This document shows positions 51,692-59,169 of a DNA stretch of 64,000 nt, in pieces. Source of the DNA: Bryobacteraceae bacterium (GTDB taxonomy: Bacteria; Acidobacteriota; Terriglobia; Bryobacterales; Bryobacteraceae). The DNA is taken from NCBI GenBank assembly GCA_030041495.1, contig JASHNT010000015.1:1-64000 (forward strand). The letters run 5' to 3'. Position 1 is the stretch's first letter, and each line of letters starts with the position of its first letter. The notes beneath the pieces are model-generated. The model was not told where the DNA came from, made no database searches, and saw only the letters and a program-made list of their open reading frames with translations. The translations under genes were made by a program, and so were the position numbers.

Positions 51692-51770
51692 AACCCGCAA
51701 TCCCGTCCCGACGGGACAACATTATCCGCACCTGGAAGCCTGCATGCATCGTCCATCCGGGTGGATGAGC

Positions 51771-52754
51771 ATGCATACTCGCTTCGCCCTGCTGCTCCTC
51801 AGCGCCGCTGTCGCGCGAGCCGATATCACTCTTCTTCTCGAAGAGCCTTACGGCATGTTCGGCGGAATGAACCCCACTGGTCATTCGGCAATTTACCTCT
51901 CGCGCGTCTGTGCCGAAACTCCTGTGACCTTGCGCCGCTGCAATCCAGGCGAGCTCGGCGCGGTCATCAGCCGCTACCATCGCGTCGGCGGTTACGACTG
52001 GATCGCGATTCCCTTGCTTCCTTATCTCTACGCGGTCGATGACGCCGCCGAAGTTCCCACCTCGGCCAGCTATCCCCAAGTTGCCGAGCTGCGCGACCGC
52101 TATCGCCGCGCGCATTTAGAAGATGTGGCGCCAGATGCGCCCGATGGCGCAACTCCGGAAGGGGATTGGACGCAATTAGTGGGCGAAGCCTACGATCGCA
52201 CTCTCTACGGCTTCACCATTAAGACGACAGCCGCGCAGGACGACGCCCTCATTCAGCGGCTCAACTCCCGTACCAACCGCGTCCGCTTTCATCTCCTCTT
52301 TAACAACTGCGCGGATTTTGTCCGCCACATCGTGGACTTCTACTATCCGCGCGCCGTGCACCGCAACTTCACCGCGGACGTCGGCATCATGACGCCCAAG
52401 CAGGCGGCCAAATCCCTGGTGCATTACAGCAAGAAACATCCTGCACTCGATTTGTCGACCTTCGTGATCGCCCAGGTCCCCGGCTCCATTCCCCGGAGCG
52501 GCCCCGTGCGCGGAGTGGTGGAATCGCTGATCAAGTCCAAGCGCTACGCGGTGCCGCTGGTTTCCCTCGCCGTGCTGCATCCGGCCCTCGGCGGAGGACT
52601 GGCCTACGCCGTAGTTGAAGGTTTGGGCTTTGATCCGCGCCACGAAGCCAGCGCCGATGGAGCGGTATCATTGGAACCCTCCGCGCTGGCGGCCGAGCTG
52701 GAGAATCCCGACCCCGCCCGCGCCCGTGTAGCCGACGATTCCGGGAGTCCTTAG
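51771..52754 (+). CDS. Secreted protein with papain-like (DUF4105/NlpC-like) motifs, 327 aa
   Basis: A signal peptide (MHTRFALLLLSAAVARA) leads to ITLLLEEPYGMFGGMNPTGH, SAIYLSRVC, GGYDWIAIPLLPYLYAVDDA, and RVRFHLLFNNCADFVRHIVD. The order of a His (GHSAIY) before a Cys (NNCADF) is that of circularly permuted papain-like proteins such as DUF4105 and LRAT-like folds. A peptidase, amidase or acyltransferase role is possible but unproven. Two other ATGs (51744, 51765) are in frame; 51771 is chosen for GGTGG upstream. Confidence 0.65.
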   Translation: MHTRFALLLLSAAVARADITLLLEEPYGMFGGMNPTGHSAIYLSRVCAETPVTLRRCNPGELGAVISRYHRVGGYDWIAIPLLPYLYAVDDAAEVPTSASYPQVAELRDRYRRAHLEDVAPDAPDGATPEGDWTQLVGEAYDRTLYGFTIKTTAAQDDALIQRLNSRTNRVRFHLLFNNCADFVRHIVDFYYPRAVHRNFTADVGIMTPKQAAKSLVHYSKKHPALDLSTFVIAQVPGSIPRSGPVRGVVESLIKSKRYAVPLVSLAVLHPALGGGLAYAVVEGLGFDPRHEASADGAVSLEPSALAAELENPDPARARVADDSGSP

Positions 52755-52779
52755 GAGGCGCTCGCCCCCATAAGGTCCG

Positions 52780-53787
52780 CTACGGCCTGTACAAGTCGTG
52801 AATCCGGATCAGCCCCAGGCATTTTCCGCGCTCGACCACCGGCAGCACCGAAATCTGCGACGGCCGGTCTTCCATCAGCAGGAGGGCGTCGTGAATCAGC
52901 GCGTCCGGCCCGATGCTCACCGGAGTGCGCGTCATGATCGATAACGCGTCCAGTTCGCGAATATCGTCGTGGCGCTCCAGCGCGCGCCGCACGTCTCCGT
53001 CCGTGATCAACCCGAGCAGAGTGTTCTCGCCGTCGATCACGCACGCCGCGCCCAGCGGATGCCGCGACATCTCCACCACCACCTGCTTGAGCGAATCGAG
53101 CGGCGCAACCCAGGCCACCTTATCTCCGGTATGCATCGCGTCGGAAACGCGCAGGCGCAGGCTCCGCCCTAACTGCCCCCCGGCGTGATAGCGCGAAAAC
53201 TCTTCGGCCGAAAATCCGCGCGATTCCATCAGCGCGACCGCCAGAGCGTGTCCCATGGCCAGCGCCACCGCGACGCTCGCGGTCGGCGTAAATCCTCCCG
53301 GATCCGCCTCGCGCTGGACTGAGGCGTCCAGCACCACGTCCATCGCCTTGGCCAGCGGCGAATTCACGTTTCCCAAAATGCCGATCAGCGGTGAGCGCAT
53401 CTTCTTCAGCGGCTCGACCAGCCCCAGCATCTCCGACGTGGTCCCGCTTTTCGAAACCATCACTACCGGATCTTCTTCCTGGCAAACTCCGAGGTCGCCG
53501 TGCATCGCTTCGGACGGATGCAGATACACGGAAGGCGTCCCGGTGCTTTGCAGCGTCGCGGTGATTTTCTTGGCCACGTGTCCGGATTTCCCCAATCCGG
53601 ACACCACCACCTTGCCGCTATGCTCGCGGATAAACTCCACCGCGCGCAATAAATTGGTGTCCAGGCGCTGTGCCGCGGCCTGAATGGCCTGCGCCTCGAC
53701 TTCCATCGTCCGCCGCGCAACCGTCAGCCAGTCCGGCTGGGATCGGGATGTCCCCACAACGCGAATGTAACACGCTTGCGCCCCCAT
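52780..53787 (-). CDS. KpsF/GutQ sugar-phosphate isomerase (arabinose-5-phosphate isomerase-like), 335 aa
   Basis: A SIS domain (about 40-190) has KVVVSGLGKSGHVAKKITAT, HPSEAMHGDLGVCQEEDPVV and VSKSGTTSEMLGLVEPLKKM, and two CBS domains follow (about 215-335: VSDAMHTGDKVAWVAPLDSL; LGLITDGDVRRALERHDD; IMTRTPVSIGPDALIHDALL). It interconverts ribulose-5-phosphate and arabinose-5-phosphate, the first step to Kdo in lipopolysaccharide. Its ATG at 53787 has a GAGGCGG site; an ATG at 53706 is a shorter option. It stands alone and is convergent with the preceding secreted protein. Confidence 0.9.
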   Translation of the reverse strand: MGAQACYIRVVGTSRSQPDWLTVARRTMEVEAQAIQAAAQRLDTNLLRAVEFIREHSGKVVVSGLGKSGHVAKKITATLQSTGTPSVYLHPSEAMHGDLGVCQEEDPVVMVSKSGTTSEMLGLVEPLKKMRSPLIGILGNVNSPLAKAMDVVLDASVQREADPGGFTPTASVAVALAMGHALAVALMESRGFSAEEFSRYHAGGQLGRSLRLRVSDAMHTGDKVAWVAPLDSLKQVVVEMSRHPLGAACVIDGENTLLGLITDGDVRRALERHDDIRELDALSIMTRTPVSIGPDALIHDALLLMEDRPSQISVLPVVERGKCLGLIRIHDLYRP

Positions 53788-53884
53788 TTGCCGCCTCGCT
53801 TGACCCGCGCGCGCCAGCTATGGTTTATAGTAACCTTCGGGGAAGTAATTCGTCGAACGAGGTGAGATTTCACCGGAGGTGGCC

Positions 53885-54961
53885 ATGAATTCCGCACGTA
53901 TTTTCCGGAGCCTGACCGTGACTGCCGGCCTGTTGGCCTTGGCCACCGTCGCCAGCCGTGGTTTTTTGCGAGCACAAGAGCCCCTGGAAAACACCGCAGC
54001 CATCATCATGGAAGGAAGGGTGGTGATGCCCGATGGCACGCCTCCCCCCAAGGTCGTGGGCCTCGAACGGGTATGCAGCGACCTGCAAGGCAGCGCGCCA
54101 GGCCCCCTCACCGACAAAAAGGGACACTATATTTGGTCGCAGCGGCTTAGCCCCGACACAATGCGCGCGTGCTTTATCCGGGCCACCCTTCCCGGCTTTG
54201 TTTCCACCAAGATCGATCTCGGCACTTTGGGTCTTGCTGATTTCACGTCCACCGACAGCAAACGCCAAATGCCCGACATGTTGCTTTCGCCGCGCGATGG
54301 CGGCGAAGCTGGAAGCGTGGTCCTGATCGACGCAGGCGACGCGCCGGGCAAAGTGCAATCAACCTATAAACGCGCCGTGAAAGCCCTGGACGCGGATAAC
54401 TACGACGAAGGCATCAGGCAGCTCCAGCTCGCCGTGAAGAGTCTTCCAAAATTCGCCGACGGCTGGAATATCCTCGGCTCCGTTTATGAGCGGCGTCAGC
54501 ACTACATGGAAGCCCAAGACGCTTATCAGCACGCCATCGTAGCCGATCCCAAATTTATGTCCCCGTATTTGCGGCTCGCCCGCGTTTCCAACATGCTTAG
54601 CGATTGGGCCGGCGCAGCCAAGGCCGAGGACGGAATGATGAAGCTCCAGCCGCGTTATTTGCCCGAGATCTATCTCCAACAGGCCATCACGCGCTTCGAA
54701 CAGAAAGACTACGCAGGGGCGGAGGAAAGCGCCAAAACAGCGCTGATGATCAACGCCACCAACATCCATATAAAGCGCGCCGAATACGTACTGGGACGAA
54801 TCGTCCTGGCCAAAGGCGACCTGGCCGGCGCCAAGGAAGACATCGCTAAATACATTCAAATGGACCCGACTGTCGCCGATCTTAGTAAGATTCAGTTCCA
54901 GTTGGACAATCTTGAGAACAAGGATGCCCCGGCGGTCGATATCCCGCTCGAGCGGCCCTGA
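53885..54961 (+). CDS. Secreted carboxypeptidase-regulatory-like and TPR protein, 358 aa
   Basis: The signal peptide (about 1-30, cut near LRAQ) is followed by a beta-sandwich-like domain (AIIMEGRVVMPDGTPPPKVV, CSDLQGSAPGPLTDKKGHYI; about 40-150) and then TPR units: ALDADNYDEGIRQLQLAVKS, FADGWNILGSVYERRQHYME, AQDAYQHAIVADPKFMSPYL, QKDYAGAEESAKTALMINAT and AKGDLAGAKEDIAKYIQMDP. It is probably a periplasmic scaffold. GGAGGTGG sits just before the ATG at 53885. It precedes the TonB-dependent receptor but is separated from it by 300 bases and a promoter. Confidence 0.8.
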   Translation: MNSARIFRSLTVTAGLLALATVASRGFLRAQEPLENTAAIIMEGRVVMPDGTPPPKVVGLERVCSDLQGSAPGPLTDKKGHYIWSQRLSPDTMRACFIRATLPGFVSTKIDLGTLGLADFTSTDSKRQMPDMLLSPRDGGEAGSVVLIDAGDAPGKVQSTYKRAVKALDADNYDEGIRQLQLAVKSLPKFADGWNILGSVYERRQHYMEAQDAYQHAIVADPKFMSPYLRLARVSNMLSDWAGAAKAEDGMMKLQPRYLPEIYLQQAITRFEQKDYAGAEESAKTALMINATNIHIKRAEYVLGRIVLAKGDLAGAKEDIAKYIQMDPTVADLSKIQFQLDNLENKDAPAVDIPLERP

Positions 54962-55156
54962 TCGCCCACAAAAGCCACGTTCCTTTTTGCGGTCTTAGTG
55001 GAATCTTTCTCTCCTAAACCACTAGGACTGCCCTCCTAGCCAGTGCTATCGAGATTCCAAAATTAATATCCGCGCCGTTCCTCAATCGTTCGCTTTGATG
55101 ATTTTCCGAAGTTCGACTACCATCAAAATCATTTTGCACTCCCATCAACTTTTCTG

Positions 55157-55192
55157 TTGACGACCGCATGCAACCCGGATATACTTGCATGC
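55157..55192 (+). promoter_or_regulatory. Strong promoter with inverted-repeat operator for the TonB-dependent receptor
   Basis: -35 TTGACG (55157-55162), a 17-base spacer and -10 TATACT (55180-55185) predict a start near 55192. GCATGCAA (55166-55173) and TTGCATGC (55185-55192) form a perfect inverted repeat 11 bases apart that brackets the -10, a likely repressor site. The rest of the 302-base gap before the receptor (54962-55263) holds no gene that I can see. Confidence 0.6.
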
Positions 55193-55263
55193 AGTTTTGC
55201 CGCAGGTCTTGTCGTGTGTTGGGTGGGCGAGCCTGCTATTGGAGCTTAATGAGGGGGAGTCTC

Positions 55264-58200
55264 ATGCGATCCTTGTGGATTTCGTGTTCACTGCTTTTTT
55301 GTGCCGGCCTTGCGATGCCTCAAGGCATCGGAACGCTTACCGGCACGGTTTCCGATCCGGCAGGCGCGGTTGTAGCGGGCGCACCGGTCCAAGCGAAAAA
55401 TTCGGCCACCGGCGTAGTTTACACGGCTGCCGCTTCCGCCACTGGTAACTACACCATCGCGAATTTGCCGGCCGGCACCTACGAAGTCAGCGTGGCGGCG
55501 CCCGGATTTAAGAAAGAAGTCCGGCCCGGCGTGGAAGTAGCCGCGGCCACCACGTTCCGTGTGGACTTCACGCTGCAAGTCGGCCAAGCTGCGGAATCGG
55601 TCACCATCACGGCGGAAGCTCCGCTACTCAAAACGGAAAGCGGCGAGCTAAGCCATAACGTGACAACCGAAACCTTGAATGAGCTTCCGATTCTGAGCAT
55701 CGGCAGCGACGGCGCAGGCGTTCGCAATCCGCTAGCCTCGCTGGAATTGCTGCCGGGAGCGCAATTCTCGAGCGATTACCAACTGGTCATCAATGGAATG
55801 CCCTCCAGCTCGCAGAGCATCCATATCGAGGGCCAGGACGCCACCAACGGTTTCTGGAAGGAGATCAATTCGCAGATCCAACCCAACGTGGATGCGATTC
55901 AGGAAGTCGTGGTTGAGACCTCCAACTTCGCCGCTGAGTTCGGGCAGGCGGGCGGCGGTTACATCAACTACACGATGAAGTCCGGCACGAATCAGTACCA
56001 CGGCGGCGCTTTCGATTACCTCAGAAACGAAGCGCTCAATGCCGGCACGCCCTTCACCGATGCCGGCTTGACCAATTCCGCCAAGGACGGTCAACTGGTT
56101 CGCAACCGCCTCCGCGAGAACGACTACGGCGGGACGTTCGGCGGCCCGGTGAGACTGGGCAAGCTGTACAACGGAACCAACAAGACATTCTTCTTCTTCT
56201 CCTTTGAGGGCTACGACAACAACGTTCAGGTCGCCAACGGCCTGTCGACTGTGCCGACCGCGGCCTACCTGCAGGGCAACCTCTCCTCTTCTTTGGGCCC
56301 CGCGCTGACGATCAACGGCGCCACGCAAAAGGACCCCCTCGGCCAAACCCTGGTTGCCAATCAAGTCTTCGATCCTCTCACGCAGCAGGTGGTGGACGGT
56401 GAAACGGTCCGGACTGCGTTCCCGAATGACACGATTCCGATAACGCGCTGGGATCCGGCGGCCGTGAAGATTCTCTCCCTGATACCGGGGGCGACGAATT
56501 CGAATGCCCTGATCAACAACTTCTACGTCCCGAACTACAGCAACTATACGCACACCGAAGTCCCGGCATTGAAGATCGATCACAATATCAGCTCGACCAT
56601 CAAGCTCTCGTTTTTTTATACCGCCAACCGTGAGTATTCACCGGGCAACAACGGATACACGGAAGTCTGGACCTCCGCGGAGCCGACCAACAGCCTGTCC
56701 CAAACCACCCGTCTCAACTACGATCAGACCATTACTCCGACGTTGTTGATGCACATCGGAGTAGGTTTGCTGCAGACCACTCAATATCTGGTTCCGACAA
56801 ATACTTACAACCAGAGCCAGCTCTTCGGAAACAACGGTTACTACATCCCCTATTTCCCGGCCATTGGAGGAACCAGCAGCACGACATTCGGCGGTTTGGG
56901 TATTCAAGGCGGCGAGCTGGGCGCCTCCGCCGTCTTCGCCCTGTGGGAAAAGGATACACACCCCACCGTCGGCCAGAGCTTCACTTGGGTCAAGGGCAAC
57001 CACACCTTCAAGTTCGGCGGCGACATGATTTTTGAAGGCCTCCCGTTCTCGGGTGCGTGGCGCGCCAACGGCGTCTACACCTTCGCCTCCCAGGAAACAG
57101 CCGATCCCTTCTCCACCGGCAACACTTACGGCAACGGCGCAACCGGATTCGGCTATGGCAGCTTCCTCTTGGGTTTGTATAACAGCGTGCAGGTTGCGGG
57201 GAACGACGTAGCCCGCCTGGGCAACCACAGTGTCGATTTGTACGCCCAGGACTCCTGGAAAGTCCGGCGCAATCTGACCATCGATTACGGCTTGCGCTGG
57301 GACTTCGCCACGCTGCTTGCCGAAGAGCACGGCCGCATGCAGGACGCCGACTTCAATTTGGTCAACCCGACCATCGGCCGAACCGGTACCGTGATCTACG
57401 GCGGCGACTGCTCTACGCTTTCCGCATGCCCGTTGAACCACAATTATCCGTTCGCCTTCGGTCCGCGCCTGGGTATCGCCTACCAGATTGACTCCAACAC
57501 CGTTCTTCGGTTGGGAGGCGGCATCAGCTACGGTACCTCGTCCAACAACGCGTACCTGAACTACAGCGTGCCGGATTACTACACGCTGTCGGATCAGCCT
57601 GAAGCGGGTATCCCCGCCGGCGGAGCGTTTTACCTCGGAAATCCGTTCGCTCCGGGCAACACTTTTGGCATCGCGCCCTTGAAGTGGCCCAATTTCACGC
57701 CCCAATATCCGTTCGAGACCGCCCCCGGTTATGCGCCGCCGGAATCGCCGTTCATTTCGATTGACCGGAACGCCGGACGCCTGCCGCGGCAGCTTCAATG
57801 GAGTCTCGGCGTCCAGCGCCAGATCGGCCATGGCCTGGTTGTCGACATCGCCTACGTTGGCAACCGCGGCGTGTGGTGGACCGCGCCCTTGCTGGATTCC
57901 ATCAACTATAATTCGCTGACGCCAGCCGTGGTTGCCGCTGCCGGTATCACCACCAACACCCTCTCGTTGCTCGACCTTCCGATTACTTCGCCTCTGGTAC
58001 AGCAAGCGTTCCCGAATTTGAAGATCGAGACGCTGCCCAGCGGTCTCCAGGTCGTGCCCTCGGTCTATTCAACCTTCCCCGCCAGCCAAACGCTCGGCCA
58101 GGCGCTGAGATCCTACCCGCAGTGGGATGGCGTTCCTCCGTTCCTCGGTCCTCCGTTGGGAGATACTTGGTATGATTCGATGCAATTGAAGGTTACCCGG

Positions 58201-59025
58201 CGCTTCTGGCACAACCTGAGTGCCAATTACGCATTCACCTGGCAGAAGGGATTGGACCTCGGCGCGGGAGCCGACACCTCGTATCTCACTCCGGATGCGC
58301 CGCGCATCAACGATGTTTTCAACTACGATCAGAACAAGCAGCTCAACGGCTTGGTCTATCCCCTGGTGAGCGTCATTTCCGTCACCTACCAAACGCCCAA
58401 GCTCCATGGCGACTCCTCGGGTGTCAAAGCTGCGTCCTGGATTACCAAGGACTGGACCATCGCCGGATTGTTCCGCTACCAGAGCGGCGCCCTGATTCCG
58501 ACTGCGGCCTCCAACAACAACTACCTGTTTGAGCTGCAGCGCGGATTCACCAACAACCCGGCCCTGTGGGGCGGCGGCGCCACGTTCCAGAACCTAACCG
58601 GCCAACCACTGTTCCTGGTGAATCCGAATTGCGGTTGCTTCGACCCCACCAAGCAGTTGGTGCTGAATCCAGCGGCCTTTACGGACGCGCTCCCAGGCAC
58701 GTTCGGGACGGCGCCAGCGTACTTGAACAACTACCGCTGGCAACGCCAACCGGCGGAATCCGCCAGCCTCGGCCGCATCTTTCCGCTCTCCAAGGAGAAC
58801 AAGGTCAGCCTGCAAATCCGCATGGAGTTCATCACGAATCTGTTCAACCGGCTTTTCTACTCCGCTCCGTCGTCCACCAACCCGGAGTCTGCCACGCTGT
58901 ACACGAACCAGTTCATGAATGGACAGCCCGGCGCGCTTTCACTTGGCTACGGCTTCGTCAACACGGTCAACGGCGCAGGTACCCAACCCCGTCAGGGCCA
59001 GATTGTCGCGCGGCTTACTTTCTAA
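55264..59025 (+). CDS. Oar-like TonB-dependent receptor with carboxypeptidase-regulatory domain, 1253 aa
   Basis: The signal peptide MRSLWISCSLLFCAGLAMPQ is followed by a CarboxypepD_reg-like domain (GTLTGTVSDPAGAVVAGAPV, ATGNYTIANLPAGTYEVSVA; about 22-110), a plug domain (QLVINGMPSSSQSIHIEGQD; AIQEVVVETSNFAAEFGQAG; about 120-260), and a long beta-barrel with many aromatic strands ending RQGQIVARLTF, whose last Phe suits BAM. It is the acidobacterial class of OM receptor that imports glycans or chelates with TonB energy. Transcription from about 55192 rules out the earlier in-frame ATG 55168. GGGGGAG before ATG 55264 decides the start; ATG 55249 is possible. A terminator follows. Confidence 0.92.
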   Translation: MRSLWISCSLLFCAGLAMPQGIGTLTGTVSDPAGAVVAGAPVQAKNSATGVVYTAAASATGNYTIANLPAGTYEVSVAAPGFKKEVRPGVEVAAATTFRVDFTLQVGQAAESVTITAEAPLLKTESGELSHNVTTETLNELPILSIGSDGAGVRNPLASLELLPGAQFSSDYQLVINGMPSSSQSIHIEGQDATNGFWKEINSQIQPNVDAIQEVVVETSNFAAEFGQAGGGYINYTMKSGTNQYHGGAFDYLRNEALNAGTPFTDAGLTNSAKDGQLVRNRLRENDYGGTFGGPVRLGKLYNGTNKTFFFFSFEGYDNNVQVANGLSTVPTAAYLQGNLSSSLGPALTINGATQKDPLGQTLVANQVFDPLTQQVVDGETVRTAFPNDTIPITRWDPAAVKILSLIPGATNSNALINNFYVPNYSNYTHTEVPALKIDHNISSTIKLSFFYTANREYSPGNNGYTEVWTSAEPTNSLSQTTRLNYDQTITPTLLMHIGVGLLQTTQYLVPTNTYNQSQLFGNNGYYIPYFPAIGGTSSTTFGGLGIQGGELGASAVFALWEKDTHPTVGQSFTWVKGNHTFKFGGDMIFEGLPFSGAWRANGVYTFASQETADPFSTGNTYGNGATGFGYGSFLLGLYNSVQVAGNDVARLGNHSVDLYAQDSWKVRRNLTIDYGLRWDFATLLAEEHGRMQDADFNLVNPTIGRTGTVIYGGDCSTLSACPLNHNYPFAFGPRLGIAYQIDSNTVLRLGGGISYGTSSNNAYLNYSVPDYYTLSDQPEAGIPAGGAFYLGNPFAPGNTFGIAPLKWPNFTPQYPFETAPGYAPPESPFISIDRNAGRLPRQLQWSLGVQRQIGHGLVVDIAYVGNRGVWWTAPLLDSINYNSLTPAVVAAAGITTNTLSLLDLPITSPLVQQAFPNLKIETLPSGLQVVPSVYSTFPASQTLGQALRSYPQWDGVPPFLGPPLGDTWYDSMQLKVTRRFWHNLSANYAFTWQKGLDLGAGADTSYLTPDAPRINDVFNYDQNKQLNGLVYPLVSVISVTYQTPKLHGDSSGVKAASWITKDWTIAGLFRYQSGALIPTAASNNNYLFELQRGFTNNPALWGGGATFQNLTGQPLFLVNPNCGCFDPTKQLVLNPAAFTDALPGTFGTAPAYLNNYRWQRQPAESASLGRIFPLSKENKVSLQIRMEFITNLFNRLFYSAPSSTNPESATLYTNQFMNGQPGALSLGYGFVNTVNGAGTQPRQGQIVARLTF

Positions 59026-59050
59026 AGCCACCCGCGACTTGAGTTCTACC

Positions 59051-59093
59051 AATCCGCCTCGTACTCTTCGGAGCCGCGAGGCGGATTTGTTTT
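59051..59093 (+). terminator. Terminator after the TonB-dependent receptor
   Basis: AATCCGCCTCG (59051-59061) pairs perfectly with CGAGGCGGATT (59077-59087) over 11 bases, with a 15-base loop and a TTTGTTTTGG tail. It lies 26 bases past the receptor's stop codon. Confidence 0.75.
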
Positions 59094-59169
59094 GGGAGCC
59101 TGAATGCGATACTCTGACCCCTTGATTTGTCGTGCTGATTCGCACTGAAATGCCTGGAGGCGCGTAAGA

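Noticed and set aside
56638-58005. 455-codon minus-strand open frame
   Set aside because: It is antisense to the TonB-dependent receptor barrel. The receptor frame has a promoter, signal peptide and terminator; this one has none.
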